This document shows positions 53,373 through 62,860 of a stretch of DNA of 64,000 bases, piece after piece. Made by a program: the position numbers and the translations under genes. This stretch comes from Hermatobates lingyangjiaoensis. Lineage: Eukaryota > Arthropoda > Insecta > Hemiptera > Hermatobatidae. The stretch is from assembly GCA_026182355.1 (NCBI GenBank), contig JAPFBL010000522.1, positions 299,501-363,500 of the forward strand, read 5' to 3'. The number at the start of each line of letters is the position of its first letter. Within the stretch, counting starts at the first letter, position 1. The notes below the pieces were generated by a model. It was not told the DNA's origin and ran no database searches. It was given only the letters and a program-made list of their open reading frames with translations.

Positions 53373-53507
53373 CTGTCCGAGTTCACCCAGCCTCTGGCCG
53401 TGACGCAGGTCTCCTACATCTTGATGGCCGCCGGGGCTATCATCTTCCTTCTCAGTCTGCTTGGTTACTGCGGCGCCCTTTCCGAGTCTCGCTGCCTTCT
53501 AGGCCTA
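53373..53507 (+). CDS. Tetraspanin exon encoding TM2 (partial gene)
   Basis: A 135-nt, 45-codon exon: acceptor 'ttttgttccag' at 53372, probable donor CTA|gtcagt at 53508. It reads LSEFTQPLAVTQ, then the second transmembrane helix YILMAAGAIIFLLSLLG, then YCGALSESRCLLGL. The GYCGA.(K/S)ES+CLL signature after TM2 is diagnostic of the tetraspanin superfamily (CD9/CD151/TSPAN type membrane organisers). Codons are GC-rich compared with the AT-rich flanks, as expected of a conserved exon. TM1 and upstream exons must lie before this, possibly outside the window. The donor is weaker than consensus. Confidence 0.88.
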
Positions 53508-53651
53508 GTCAGTTTCATTAACAATATCTATAGTTTATTTATAGTAATCACTTATAATTTACAATAGATGTCTTGATTTAACGGATGTTCAAAAAATCAA
53601 CTGCGAAATATTCTTCTTGTTAGACATACAATACTATCATCTATTGTTCTT
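53508..53651. other. Start of the tetraspanin intron
   Basis: The intron between the two recognised exons spans 53508-56496 (2,989 bp) and contains repeat R5 and several Penelope copies. Confidence 0.7.
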
Positions 53652-53862
53652 TGAAATGTACCTGTACATATCTTTAATAGTTTTCCATTGCCGATTACAC
53701 TGGCCAAAAAAAAAGACAAAAAATTTTTATCATGGTGCCTAAGATATTTTTACAGTTTTTACCTAATTTAAGGGCGCTGATTCCAGAAATTTTGTCGTTT
53801 GTCCTCCATCAGGTCTAGTTTTTTTACTATGCTATTCCCCTCTCTGTCGGAAGGCGATAGCT
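53652..53862 (+). repeat. Direct repeat R5 (copy 2)
   Basis: Second copy of 50333-50545, in the same orientation, within the tetraspanin intron. Confidence 0.8.
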
Positions 53863-53984
53863 ATAATAAAAATAGATATAATGCTGGCCAGATATACTAA
53901 AGGTAGAATAAAGATGCTAATTAGGATGATTGTATAGAACTCATGGAAGCTAATTAAAAAGTCTAAATTAATTACATTTTAGAG

Positions 53985-54200
53985 CTGTGTTATCTAATCG
54001 GGATTTGGTCAATTGTTTAGATTCAAAAATCAAACTCTTGTTGCCGACGTTTCAGTTTTATTTTAAAACCCTTTTCAGTAAGAAAACTTCTTACTTCTGC
54101 TTATGAAAAAGGTTTTAAAATAAAACCGAAACCTCGGCAATGAGTTTGATTTTTTTTAACCTGAAAAATTGACTGAATCCAGATTAGATAACACACCTAT
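53985..54200. mobile_element. Penelope-like family L inverted pair
   Basis: Arms 'gttatctaatcgggatttgg' and complement ending 'ccagattagataacac'. Motifs at about 54050-54085 (-) and 54098-54145 (+) keep GGTTTT/AAAACC stem II, GAAA and GGC, but read CTGAAAA or ATGAAAA: the conserved G8 is replaced by A. Confidence 0.75.
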
Positions 54201-54329
54201 TCTATGGAACGGTGGATATATTATTGAATCTGTTATACACCGTCGTAGTTGATTACCCCAATATCATCTGGCTAACAAAAGATATAAAATTTAACTCACC
54301 GTCACTTCATGATACAATTTTATTTTCCA

Positions 54330-55469
54330 GAGACTTTAGAAAATATTTCAGGCCCATATATAGCTTTATTTTACCTAAAATCCCCTAGGTGTCATATTTA
54401 CCAAGTTTTATATTTGCCCTTTGGAGAACACTGTATTCAGGAGGAAATCTGAACTCCAACCTCAACTGTATTGCCGTTATATTGTCGATTGTTTTTTAAT
54501 CAAAAAAAATCAACAGCATGTAAAAGAAATAATAACAGCATTCGAACAACATTTAGTTTTAAAATTCACAAGTGAAATTAGTGACAATCAAATGATTAAA
54601 TTTTTTAGATGTCAAAGTAAAACAAGACAACAACAGATTTTAAACATCTATCTATATGAAGCCTTCCCATAGTGGAGTCTATTTAAATGCCATAAGTGAA
54701 TGTCCCTAAGCTTGTAAGACAATACTATCAAAGGACTTATTCATATTACTTACAATACGTCGTCAAACTGGAACGCATTCAACACTACTATTCAACAGCT
54801 TAAACAGTCATTTATTAACAACGGTTATAACAACAGACATTTCGACAGAATCTTTCAAATATATCTAAATATACTAAATGGAAGAACTAATAAAACCAAA
54901 ATTTAGGCACCATTTACAAGATCTTTTACAAAAAACAATATTCGGAATAGTATAAGGTAGTTGAAAGAATTTTAAAAACTATCATTAAAAACAATGCCTG
55001 ATGCACTAACCCACAAGATAAACTCGATATCATAGTTTACTATAAAAGCTACACGATGTAAAACCTTATTATGAAGAACCAAGAAATAGACTAACTTCAG
55101 AAAACCAATCTTGTGTACGAGTATACCTGCCCTAGTGGAAACTGTGAAGTCCAAAAACACTCGTATATGATTTCCACCACCCTGTCTCATCGTCTAGCCA
55201 TGTACCTTGGAGCGGGAGCAATACGAGAATATACAACTGAAATGCACAGCTAACAACTCTCTAGGAAGATGTTAATAGGAAACATCGTATTATTCAAACA
55301 AGAACAAGATCATAGGAAGTTACAAATAATTTTGATGCACTACTGATTCTGGGAAAGAAACCAAAATTAAACCAACAGCACACGGCTCTGTCCTGTACAG
55401 AAATATTGAGAATTCTGTAAGTGTACTTTTTCTTCCTTTTCCTGTGTAGTGTTTTGTGTAATTTAAAGT

Positions 55470-55470
<1 letters not shown>
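54330..55470 (+). pseudogene. Penelope-like element: RT and GIY-YIG remnants
   Basis: 54421-54672 encodes part of the Penelope reverse transcriptase: LYCRYIVDCFLIKKN (motif C, normally Y-V-D-D, changed to Y-I-V-D), AFEQHLVLKFTSEIS, then SKTRQQQ. Frameshifted continuation gives NRHFDRIFQIYL. 55105-55330 contains endonuclease-type sequence with VYEYTCPSGNCEVQ, LGAGAIREYTTEMHS and QEQDHRKLQI in one frame with stops. The 3' end 'ttctgtaagtgtactttttc' up to (TA)n at 55472 resembles family K ends at 58560. Inactive. It lies inside the tetraspanin intron in the sense direction. Confidence 0.85.
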
Positions 55471-55500
<30 letters not shown>

Positions 55501-55556
55501 AAACAGTTCAAAATTAAGGTTAAATGGCCCACAAAGTAAAGAAACACACTTACAAA

Positions 55557-55587
55557 CTCAAATTTTCGGACAATCCGTCTTCAGGAG
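55557..55587 (-). ncRNA. Hammerhead ribozyme-like motif (family B)
   Basis: On the - strand: CTC, CTGAAGA, C, stem II GGA/TCC with a TTG loop, GAAA, palindrome AATT, T and GAG. Stems I and II are short but perfect. Confidence 0.72.
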
Positions 55588-55666
55588 AAAAGAGAAAGGG
55601 AGACCAAGCACATTGTAGACGCACTTTCTCTACAGAGAAAGACGTTGTGGTCTCCCTTTCTCTTTT

Positions 55667-55697
55667 CTCCTGAAGACGGATTGTCCGAAAATTTGAG
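55667..55697 (+). ncRNA. Hammerhead ribozyme-like motif (family B)
   Basis: Inverted partner of 55557-55587 with identical sequence: CTGAAGA at 55670-55676, stem II at 55678-55686, GAAA at 55687-55690, AATT at 55690-55693, predicted cleavage after T55694. Confidence 0.72.
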
Positions 55698-55844
55698 TTT
55701 GTAAGTGTGTTTCTTTACTTCTGTGCTACCTATCCTCAATTTTGAACTGTTATTCTGTCCAGTTTGGATCGTTTTTCCGTTTATACAGTGATATATATAT
55801 ATATAATATATATAATTATATATATATATATATATATAAAAAAA

Positions 55845-56055
55845 GAAACATAGAGAAATCAGAAGAACACACTTACAGTCTCTAATTTTCGGTTTGAACC
55901 GTCTTCAGGAGAGATAAGAGAGGGAAACCAAGCGCACTGGATCAGAGACGGTTGGGACCCTCTCTTATCTCTCCTGAAGACGATTCAAACCGAAAATTAG
56001 AGACTGTAAGTGTGTTCTTCTGATTTCTCTATGTTTCTTTGTTTATATTAAACTA
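55845..56055. mobile_element. Penelope-like family C inverted pair
   Basis: Arms 'aaagaaacatagagaaatca' and complement ending 'tctatgtttctttg'. The - strand motif is intact; the + strand motif (55969-56004) has lost one base in stem II (CGATTC for CGGTTC). (TA)n tracts flank the pair on both sides. Confidence 0.85.
55879..55912 (-). ncRNA. Hammerhead ribozyme-like motif (family C)
   Basis: On the - strand: TCTC, CTGAAGA, C, stem II GGTT/AACC with a CA loop, GAAA, AATT, A and GAGA. The 4-bp stem I (TCTC:GAGA) and stem II are perfect; A is an allowed base at the cleavage position. Confidence 0.75.
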
Positions 56056-56109
56056 TATTTGTCCGTTTTGGATCGTATTTCCAACGAAAAAAATATATAT
56101 ATATATATA

Positions 56110-56490
56110 ACCTTGAAAATGAATGTTAAATTTCGTTGTTAGTTTAGTATTGAGAATGATTGAAGACGATAGGTTTGGTTGAATTTAGTAATATTGGAGA
56201 CAGTTGCGCGGAGTATGTGCAATGGGGAATGACAGGCCGGAGAAGGTCGCCGTGACCTAGTGTCTCACAACGCCTGATAGCTGAATATGTGATTTCGTCT
56301 CTCTCTCTCTCGGTGCCAGTGGGTAACCGTGTCACCACCCCTCTGACAGACTCCCCCTAGCGAAGATAAATGCAAATACCACACAAATAACCCTCTTCTA
56401 TCTCTCTCCTTCCTCTCATTCAATATAATACTATTCTTCAATTGTACACCCATACAAAACTATACCAAAATAATTATGTTTTCTTTTTTT
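56110..56490. other. No gene recognised (intron)
   Basis: Intronic sequence before the TM3 exon, GC-richer at 56200-56260 and with a short (CT)n. No repeat family recognised. Confidence 0.4.
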
Positions 56491-56496
56491 TTTCAG

Positions 56497-56571
56497 TTTG
56501 CATTCCTCCTTGTTGTCATCTTGATTCTTGAAGTAACTGCCGGTGGATTGGCTTATGTCTACAGAGATAAG
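56497..56571 (+). CDS. Tetraspanin exon encoding TM3 (partial gene)
   Basis: A 75-nt, 25-codon exon in phase 0 with a strong acceptor (a T-rich run then cag at 56496) and donor AAG|gtaata. It encodes FAFLLVVILILEVTAGGLAY then VYRDK: the third transmembrane helix with its membrane-embedded Glu and the start of the large extracellular loop. A 75-nt TM3 exon is the usual tetraspanin arrangement and joins in frame to the TM2 exon. The exons for the large loop with its CCG motif and for TM4 were not found in the rest of the window. Confidence 0.9.
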
Positions 56572-57000
56572 GTAATAACAATACGAATTAATATATCCTT
56601 AAAAAATCATTAACATGCTAATTGCCATTACTTGACAAATGAAAATCTATAGTGCTATTCATTAAGCCTCGAAGCTGAACAGCAAATTAGATTCACCTTC
56701 GCATCCATGCATAATTGTTTTTTTTTATAAACTACATATCTGTAAAATTAATAATTGTTTCTCTTTTGAAATATATCAATCTATATTTTAGTATCTTTTT
56801 AATTAAATTTAATAGGTTAATTTTTAATTGAGGCAATGAAAAGTAAGTGACTTCTTTGTTTAAATTCGAACAGCTTGATACACGATTTATTATCCATTCT
56901 TTGACAAATAGAATAACCAAAATCTTCATTGATGATTTTTTAATTTTTTTTTTTTGGAAAGTGTTTTGATATGTAAATATATATCATGATAGAGTGTATA

Positions 57001-57023
57001 TAATATATATATATATATATATA
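57001..57023. repeat. (TA)n microsatellite
   Basis: A short TA tract followed by 'ctagcaaacgtacccgtctt', a sequence that starts the Helitron-related block. Confidence 0.85.
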
Positions 57024-57179
57024 CTAGCAAACGTACCCGTCTTGGACGGAATGAAACATTCTATTATACTTGGTATTCCAAAATATCAATTATAGTATTA
57101 TACTAATACTATAATTAGAAATTATAGAATAGTATAAAATACCATTATTAGTACAGTGTTAAACAAATGCCTCTGAATA

Positions 57180-57790
57180 TGCTACATTAGCTGTCTGTCC
57201 TTCAGGTTCATGAAAGAACAAACAGTTGAAACCTCTGACTATTGAGCAAGTAAACTACAGTTGACCATGTGAGAAAACTTGGTTTCGCTAACTTGAATTC
57301 CTGCGTTAGATAAAGTCTCCCTTTGCGACTTAGTTATCGTCATTGCGAAATAGACTCTGACGGGACTTTGCAATAATTTCAACGGAAACAGACAGTGGCT
57401 CGGAATCAATGGTATGCGTGGTATACACACAGACTCCCCAATACCACATCCAGTTATTATGTCCGCCTCTATGGCATATCTGTGTAGAGCACGAACTCAG
57501 AGTCGTTTCCCGTTGCACAGTTTTTGGGGCACTCATGTTTCGTAACATGAAATTTGTTACTGCTATAAATTGCAGCATCATTGGTGCTCCTACTTTAAGT
57601 TTTTACTCATGAGCAGGCAGTCCAAGAGAAAAAAATTCAGAGTCAAGAAATTCAATTAGATAATGAACTGCTTCTTCATCACTAATCCAATCTCTTTACT
57701 GACTTGTAAGTTCTTTCCTCGGTATGATATAGTGTAAGAACTTGTTTGTTGATTTCTCCTGCCTGTTCATATTAAGAGTTGAAAATTATT
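57180..57790 (-). pseudogene. Helitron PIF1-like helicase fragment
   Basis: On the - strand, across frameshifts: EINKQVLTLYHTEER near 57750, then 'KVGAPMMLQF', 'LRNMSAPKTVQRETTL', PRIPLIPSHC, LQSPVRVYFAMTITKSQRET and a final FSHGQLY-like stretch broken by a frameshift. The order matches the C-terminal helicase motifs (V and VI) of Helitron/PIF1 proteins (F.RIPLIP...FPVR.AFAMTI.KSQGQT...FSHGQLYVA). Several frameshifts make it non-functional. No Rep domain or Helitron end was found. Confidence 0.85.
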
Positions 57791-57892
57791 CGTTTACAAA
57801 ACTATTTATTCGTAATAGATAGTACATCCTCAACTCTGGGAAACACTTTTTCAAAGATGTCAAATACGCAATATATTCATATGCTCCAATGA

Positions 57893-58395
57893 AATTAAAA
57901 TCAACTAACAATACCTACTTGCCACACCTGTGTATTTTCAAAACAAACTTGTCTGTGAAGTTAGGAAAATACAGCTAAAAGCCCCATAACTTCGCTTCTG
58001 TACTGAATTATCAATCTATTTAGAGCCCATATTTTAAGTTAGGCATACACAAATCCAGTGTCAATGTTTCAGCTCGCTATGTCTTATGGTGGCTGAGTTT
58101 ACTTGTGACAAACATTTTTGCGTTAAACGTCCATAACTTCACTTCTACGTTGAATTTCCAAATAATTGAGAGCCTATATTTTAAGTTAGACCTACCCAAA
58201 TCTACTGTAAAAGTTTCAGCTTTATATGTCTTATGGTAGCTGAGTTTACTTGTGACAAAGTTTTGCGGACAAAGAGACAAACCAACAAACCGACAGAAAT
58301 TTTTCTAAGGGTGGATTCGGTTTCTCCAATGTATGAAACGTAAAGAAAACTTGAAATGAGTCAGTTCTAAGCAATGTACAGAAAAAATCATTATT
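57893..58395 (+). repeat. Dispersed repeat R6 (copy 2, internally duplicated)
   Basis: Homologous to 51105-51450, but a block of about 125 bp ('cataacttc(g/a)cttct' to 'gctgagtttacttgtgacaa') is present twice in tandem. It lies directly beside the helicase remnant and may be part of the same element. Confidence 0.75.
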
Positions 58396-58404
58396 TTATT
58401 TTAT

Positions 58405-58612
58405 ATATATATATATAACTTTAAATTGCACAAAGCATGACACCGAAAAAAGAATAAAAAGAACACTTACAGAATTTAATATTTCGAACTGTTGTTAATC
58501 ATCAGGAGTAGACTAGAAGAGAGGACTAACTACAGTTCGAAATATTGAATTCTGTAAGTGTTCTTTTTATTCTTTTTTTGTGTCGTGCTTTGTGCAATTT
58601 AAACTTTTATAG
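58405..58612. mobile_element. Penelope-like family K inverted pair
   Basis: Arms 'actttaaattgcacaaagca' and 'tgctttgtgcaatttaaac'. The - strand motif (about 58482-58525) reads CTGATGA, T, a weakened stem II, GAAATATT. The + strand arm begins inside stem II (ACAGTTCGAAATATTGAATT). Confidence 0.8.
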
Positions 58613-58669
58613 TCCTTGTGGACCGTTTCTTAAATTGAATAGTATATAAATAAATAAATATTTAAGTAT

Positions 58670-58810
58670 ATATAGGTAAGATTTACAATAAATACGTGAA
58701 ATCACAATGAACGTTCAAACCACAACAAGAAATGAGAAAAAGACTAAGCTCTTTCAACCGTAACAAGCGGTCTTCGTCAGAGTCAAGTCCCAACTGACTC
58801 TGGGGATATA
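58670..58810 (-). mobile_element. Penelope-like family A fragment
   Basis: The - strand motif at about 58743-58790: GACT, CTGACGA, A, GACCG/CGGTT stem II, GAAAGAGCTT. Stem III has changed from AGATCT to AGAGCT and is no longer fully self-complementary. The right arm is nearly absent. Confidence 0.75.
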
Positions 58811-58844
58811 TATATATATGTTTATAAATATACTCACTTTTATA

Positions 58845-59000
58845 TTTTGGTCTCACTCAGTTTGGTCTCAAACCGTCTCTGTACCAGTGCGCTTGGTTTC
58901 TCTCTCTTATCTCTCCTCAAGACGGTTCAAACCGAAAATTAGAGACTTGAACATTATTTGTCTGTTTCGGATCGTATTTTCATCGAAAATTTATATATAT
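58845..59000 (+). mobile_element. Penelope-like family C fragment
   Basis: The motif at about 58911-58948 has CTCAAGA (core G5 changed to C), GGTT/AACC stem II, GAAA, AATT and AGAGA. It ends with 'tcggatcgtattttcatcga' and (TA)n. Confidence 0.75.
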
Positions 59001-59009
59001 ATATATATA

Positions 59010-59205
59010 GTAAACAGGAAAACGATCCAAAAGACAACAAACGTTTCACGATGAATCACAAACACAGATCTAAGGAACAACACACTTACTGTCTCTAATT
59101 TTCGGTTGAACCGTCATCAGGAGAGTTGACTCTCCTGAAAATTAGAGACAGTAAGTGTGTTGTTCCTTAGTTCTGTGTTTGTGATTCATCGTGAAACGTA
59201 TATAT
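59010..59205. mobile_element. Penelope-like family C inverted pair
   Basis: Long arms ('atgaatcacaaacacagatc' and 'tgtgtttgtgattcat') around a - strand motif at 59091-59124: TCTC, CTGATGA, C, GGTT/AACC, GAAA, AATT, A and GAGA. The + arm lacks stem II (CTCCTGAAAATTAGAGA), an exact deletion of the ribozyme centre. Confidence 0.8.
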
Positions 59206-59510
59206 ATATATATATATATTTCAAACTTCTCCGTGCCCACCTGGCATCAGCAAAACCCACACACCGATGATTGATTTGGCAAGATAGATACACAGATAGT
59301 AACCAACTCTTCCAAATACCTGAATCACTTCCCATCAACCATGATGAACTATATTTAATTATAGTTATTAGTTGTTGTTTCAAACGACTGTACTTATAAA
59401 ACGACGCCTTCAAATGCATCGGAGTGGCAAGAGTGAATAATGTATTAAGTAATACTGATTTTTCATATGGGAAATACCAGACTGCTGTGTTTATTCTATA
59501 TCGGGGACTA
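59206..59510. other. No gene recognised
   Basis: Moderate composition, no supported frame or RNA. Confidence 0.4.
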
Positions 59511-59514
59511 CTAA

Positions 59515-59585
59515 ATTATGTCTTATTCAGGTTTAATAGAGTAGGGATCTTTAATAAGTACCTGGCTTTGTAGAGGCGTGTAATT
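59515..59585 (-). repeat. SINE body fragment
   Basis: 'gtagggatctttaataagta' and 'cctggctttgtagaggc' match the SINE body on the - strand. Confidence 0.6.
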
Positions 59586-59647
59586 ATTTTATTATAATAG
59601 TTCGTTGAATTATGCAAATTTTGATTCAATAATTATATAAAACCTCA

Positions 59648-59830
59648 GAAGTCAGATTAGCCCAGTGGCAATGTACTCTCCTCTTGACTAGAACTAAGGT
59701 TTAATACACACGATTTATTCACGTGGGAGGTGAATAAATCTCAGCACGTCGTCCTGTACAATGTCAGGTAGTCATTAAAGATCCCTACTCTAAATGCAAT
59801 TGTGTTAGGCAAATATTAGTACAGCAAAAT
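59648..59830 (+). repeat. tRNA-derived SINE, diverged
   Basis: Head 'gtcagattagcccagtggca', a poor B box ('aaggtttaatacacac'), then the standard body with 'acgtcgtcctgtacaatgtc' and 'aaagatccctactct'. A related fragment is at 61802. Confidence 0.75.
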
Positions 59831-60037
59831 TCTTCTAAGCTTATAGATTTTTTTTGCCCAAAGATTTTGGAACTAATTTGGTCGATTAGCCCTTGTTATA
59901 GGCATGTTGTCCGTATGAACATGCTTATTTACCGTCAACTTTTCTATTACTGTAGTTGTGATTTTATTACTTTTAATGCAATATTACTCCTCTAATATTG
60001 TAACATAATCAAATTTTATTAGTATGACAAATTCATG

Positions 60038-60350
60038 AAGGCCAGGTTAGTTCAGTGGTTATTGCACTCGCCTCTGGACGGTAGTCCGGTGTTCGATCCT
60101 GGTAGTCCTGATCCTCGATTTATTCACGCGACAGATGAATAAATCTGAGTACGTCGTCCATCGGAGAGGACGTTAAGCCGCCGGTCCCGAGCATGTACCA
60201 TGTCACGTACTCGTTAAACATCCCTACTCGAAATGCGCTTGAGTTAGGCAAAATTTAGGACTCCCAATGTAAAATCTATATAATCGCCGATCAAACAAAA
60301 AGCCGGTAAACTTCTGACATTATCACCCGCTAGGGAATCGGTTTAAACAA
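60038..60350 (+). repeat. tRNA-derived SINE, best full-length copy
   Basis: The tRNA-like head 'ggccaggttagttcagtggt' carries the A box; the B box is GTTCGATCCTGG. The body contains 'gagaggacgttaagccgccg', 'gtactcgttaaacatcccta' and 'ttgagttaggcaaaatttag', and the tail 'tatcacccgctaggga' followed by A-rich sequence. Internal polymerase III boxes are recognisable. About 310 bp. Confidence 0.9.
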
Positions 60351-60636
60351 TAATAAAAAAACAATAATGACAAAATCAAATACAAAAATTTCAAGTTGAC
60401 TGAATCACCTGAGAAGTGGTTTACAAATGGTAGTTCTAATGTCTTAAAGAATGAAATAACAGCTTACCAGTGTTCTAATATTAACAAATATTTTTGAGTT
60501 CTTGAACACAAATAACATTTAATAGCCCAATAATTTGATATGTAAAAGAGACAAGAATAGATTGATTCAAATTTTCTCTCTGGAGAGCCATACTTCAGCT
60601 TCGACAGCACACAAAGGTCTATCTATGTTCCACCTA

Positions 60637-61169
60637 CCGTATTTTCCAAAAATAAGTCCTTGCGTGATTTTTGCGTTCGTTTTGGACTATAAGCCCTCCC
60701 CTGGAAATAGGCCCTAGTTAAGATAATGTGAAAAATATAATTCTTTAAAAAATTGCTGTTGAATGTAGTAGGTATCTCTAGTTGTCGTAATATTTCAAAG
60801 AATTCTTTGAGAAAAAAATATTCCAAGAAATTCCTTGTTTACTTCTAAAGTTCGTTTCAAGGCGGCTACTTAGTTAAGAAGTATTAATTTAACCACAGCT
60901 ATATTGCAAGACATGAGAGACGGTCAGACCAATATTCTATAGGAAATAGATTAGGAGGAAAATCAGAACGGAATTCAAAATTTTGATAATTTATGATGAT
61001 GTTCCAGAAGATGGCATGACTGTAATCGAATAAATTTAAATTTCTGTATAAAAATAAAAATATGTAAATTTACTTAATGTACTTGAAGCCGTCCCCCGAG
61101 AATAAACCCTAGCACGAATTTTGACCTCAAAATAGAGTAAGACAGTGTCTTATTTTCGGAAAAACACGG
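60637..61169. mobile_element. TA-flanked TIR transposon, non-autonomous (copy 2)
   Basis: 533 bp with left end CCGTATTTTCCAAAAATAAG and right end CTTATTTTCGGAAAAACACGG, bordered by TA (60635-60636 and 61170-61171). Homologous throughout to 4398-4920. No transposase frame. The right border touches the reading frame that starts at 61171. Confidence 0.85.
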
Positions 61170-61170
61170 T

Positions 61171-61596
61171 ATGTATGTTCCCTTATACGACTATGACTGC
61201 AACCTACCCTATATTAGATTTCAGGCAGTAACAGCTCAGAGAAAAATACAAGAGTATATTTTAAAATTGTTCTCGAAAAAAAGACCCAGTATTGGTGTTT
61301 ACCATTATAGTTCATTTTCTTGGGGTAATGTACCTGAAAAATACCTTCTTAATCCAATGAAAAATGGACTTGACTCCATTAATCCTCTTACTTGGGGCAT
61401 TCAATTGGAAGACGATATAAATGATTCCATTATTGAGATGTCACTACAGAAACTTGCTTTATCAGCTGAAGGCCCTGAAAAACCAAAGTGTAACTTGAAG
61501 TGTGAACTACGAGTATGTAATATTTGCCAGGAAGATAGTAAAAGTGTTAAATCAACCCTTAACTCCGCTCTACAGAGAGAGACAGTTTCATCTTAA
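61171..61596 (+). CDS. Possible terminal exon of an unidentified protein
   Basis: A 141-codon open frame of normal amino-acid complexity, unlike the low-complexity frames elsewhere. It includes 'KRPSIGVYHYSSFSWGNVPE', 'NGLDSINPLTWGIQLEDD' and a Cys-rich C-terminal part CNLKCELRVCNIC. I do not recognise the family. The ATG at 61171 lies on the transposon's TA border and is unlikely to be a native start. A more natural beginning is after 'tatattagatttcag' at 61223, a possible splice acceptor, leaving about 124 codons to the stop. It could also be a degraded transposon or retrocopy. Confidence 0.4.
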   Translation: MYVPLYDYDCNLPYIRFQAVTAQRKIQEYILKLFSKKRPSIGVYHYSSFSWGNVPEKYLLNPMKNGLDSINPLTWGIQLEDDINDSIIEMSLQKLALSAEGPEKPKCNLKCELRVCNICQEDSKSVKSTLNSALQRETVSS

Positions 61597-61801
61597 AATT
61601 CATATGGATTTCGGATATCACATCTTTTATTAGTAAATCAAGAGGATCGAAAACTGTTTTTCATTTTACTTTGATCATTTATTTTTGGTATTAATGTTAC
61701 CCATACAGGAACATTAATTCACTTAAACATGACTTCAAACTAGCTATCTGGGTCACCCACTATACCAGTTGGTGTAGTCGTGTATGTTCGAACAAATTAC
61801 G

Positions 61802-61890
61802 TACGGAGTCAGATTAGCCCAGTTATCTGTTAAAGATCCCTACTCTAAATACATTTGCTTTAGGCCAAATTTAGTACAGCAATTATTCTA
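61802..61890 (+). repeat. SINE fragment
   Basis: 'gagtcagattagcccagtta' then 'aaagatccctactctaaata', i.e. head and body with the centre deleted. Closest to the copy at 59648-59830. Confidence 0.7.
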
Positions 61891-62305
61891 AGGTTATAGC
61901 TTTATTTTTCTTTTTTGGCCAAAGATTTTAGAACTAATTTGGTCGATTAGCTCAAATGGTTAATGAACTTACCATTTGTTCATCCATAAGACAGTACAAA
62001 AACAGGCGTTTTTTTTACCGTTAATGGCTTGAGTTATATTTTGTGATTCTTTCTATATCTTACTACTGTCCTTTTAACATAATTAATTAAATAAGATATT
62101 CGTTTATGAAAGAACGGTCCGAATTTCGACATCAAACGTACTTACCTTCAATATTATTGTAAGTTCCAAACTTTTGTCGTAACTCTTAGACAAGTCGTAA
62201 CTTCTTGTGTGGGATCGAAACTTTCGTACAGTTCTTCTGCAAGCCTCTGCTTCAAGTACTTATAAGCTTTTTTTGTCCTATTCTGTTCATACGCATGCAC
62301 ACACA

Positions 62306-62432
62306 GGGGGCAGGTTAGCTCAGTAGTTAACGTACTCGCCTCTGAACTGGTAGGTCTGGGGTTCGATACCCACTCTGGCCCTCGATTTATTCACATGGGA
62401 GGAGGATAAATCTGAACAGGTCGTCCCTAATA
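62306..62432 (+). repeat. tRNA-derived SINE, 5' part
   Basis: Head 'ggcaggttagctcagtagtt', 'cctctgaactggtaggtctg', B box GGGGTTCGATACCC and 'ctctggccctcgatttattc'. The acceptor-like ends (GGGCAGG, with CTGGCCC after the B box) still partly pair, showing the tRNA origin. It stops shortly after the head. Confidence 0.8.
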
Positions 62433-62795
62433 AAATCACTAATCTAATATATTTGAGTGGAGTCAATTTAATATTTTTCCTCCTCCCTTTATGTTCAAAA
62501 TGGTTGAAAAAGTATCAAAAGCCCCACTTTCCTGCTTCTAAAACAGCCCTAAAAGCTGAGAAGCTGTAAATTAGGATTGGGAAACAAACAGGTTGGGCTG
62601 TTGATACTTGCAGCTTAGCATCAGTTCTTCGGTAACTTCTTACAAACACTTTGCAGCTGCCTAGGGCAGGTGATAGCAAGACAGCTGGTTCTTGTTACGT
62701 GGTATCCTATAATATTTAACTTAAAAAAAAAAGCTTTATTAAGATGAATTAAACAATTTATATAAATTTAACTTCTTTTATATCGAAATAAAAAG
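62433..62795. other. No gene recognised
   Basis: No supported reading frame or RNA. Confidence 0.4.
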
Positions 62796-62796
62796 T

Positions 62797-62828
<32 letters not shown>

Positions 62829-62860
62829 TATCAAACCACAATAACAAAATGGGAAAACAA

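Larger units (their letters stand above)
55495..55760. mobile_element. Penelope-like family B inverted pair
   Basis: Arms of about 95 bp ('acagttcaaaattaaggtta' and 'cctcaattttgaactgt' at the ends) with two intact hammerhead-like motifs, separated by a short loop carrying a second, imperfect palindrome of 'gagaaag'. Confidence 0.85.

Noticed and set aside
54421..54672. Independent host gene
   Set aside because: The translation matches Penelope reverse transcriptase with a mutated motif C and continues into frameshifted Penelope sequence.
56144..56453. Small Arg-rich frames before the TM3 exon
   Set aside because: They are in the wrong orientation relative to the tetraspanin gene and derive from a (CT)n tract and adjacent intronic DNA.
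60038..60110. tRNA gene
   Set aside because: A and B boxes are present, but the cloverleaf is poor and the sequence continues into a shared 310-bp body in many copies, so it is a SINE head.
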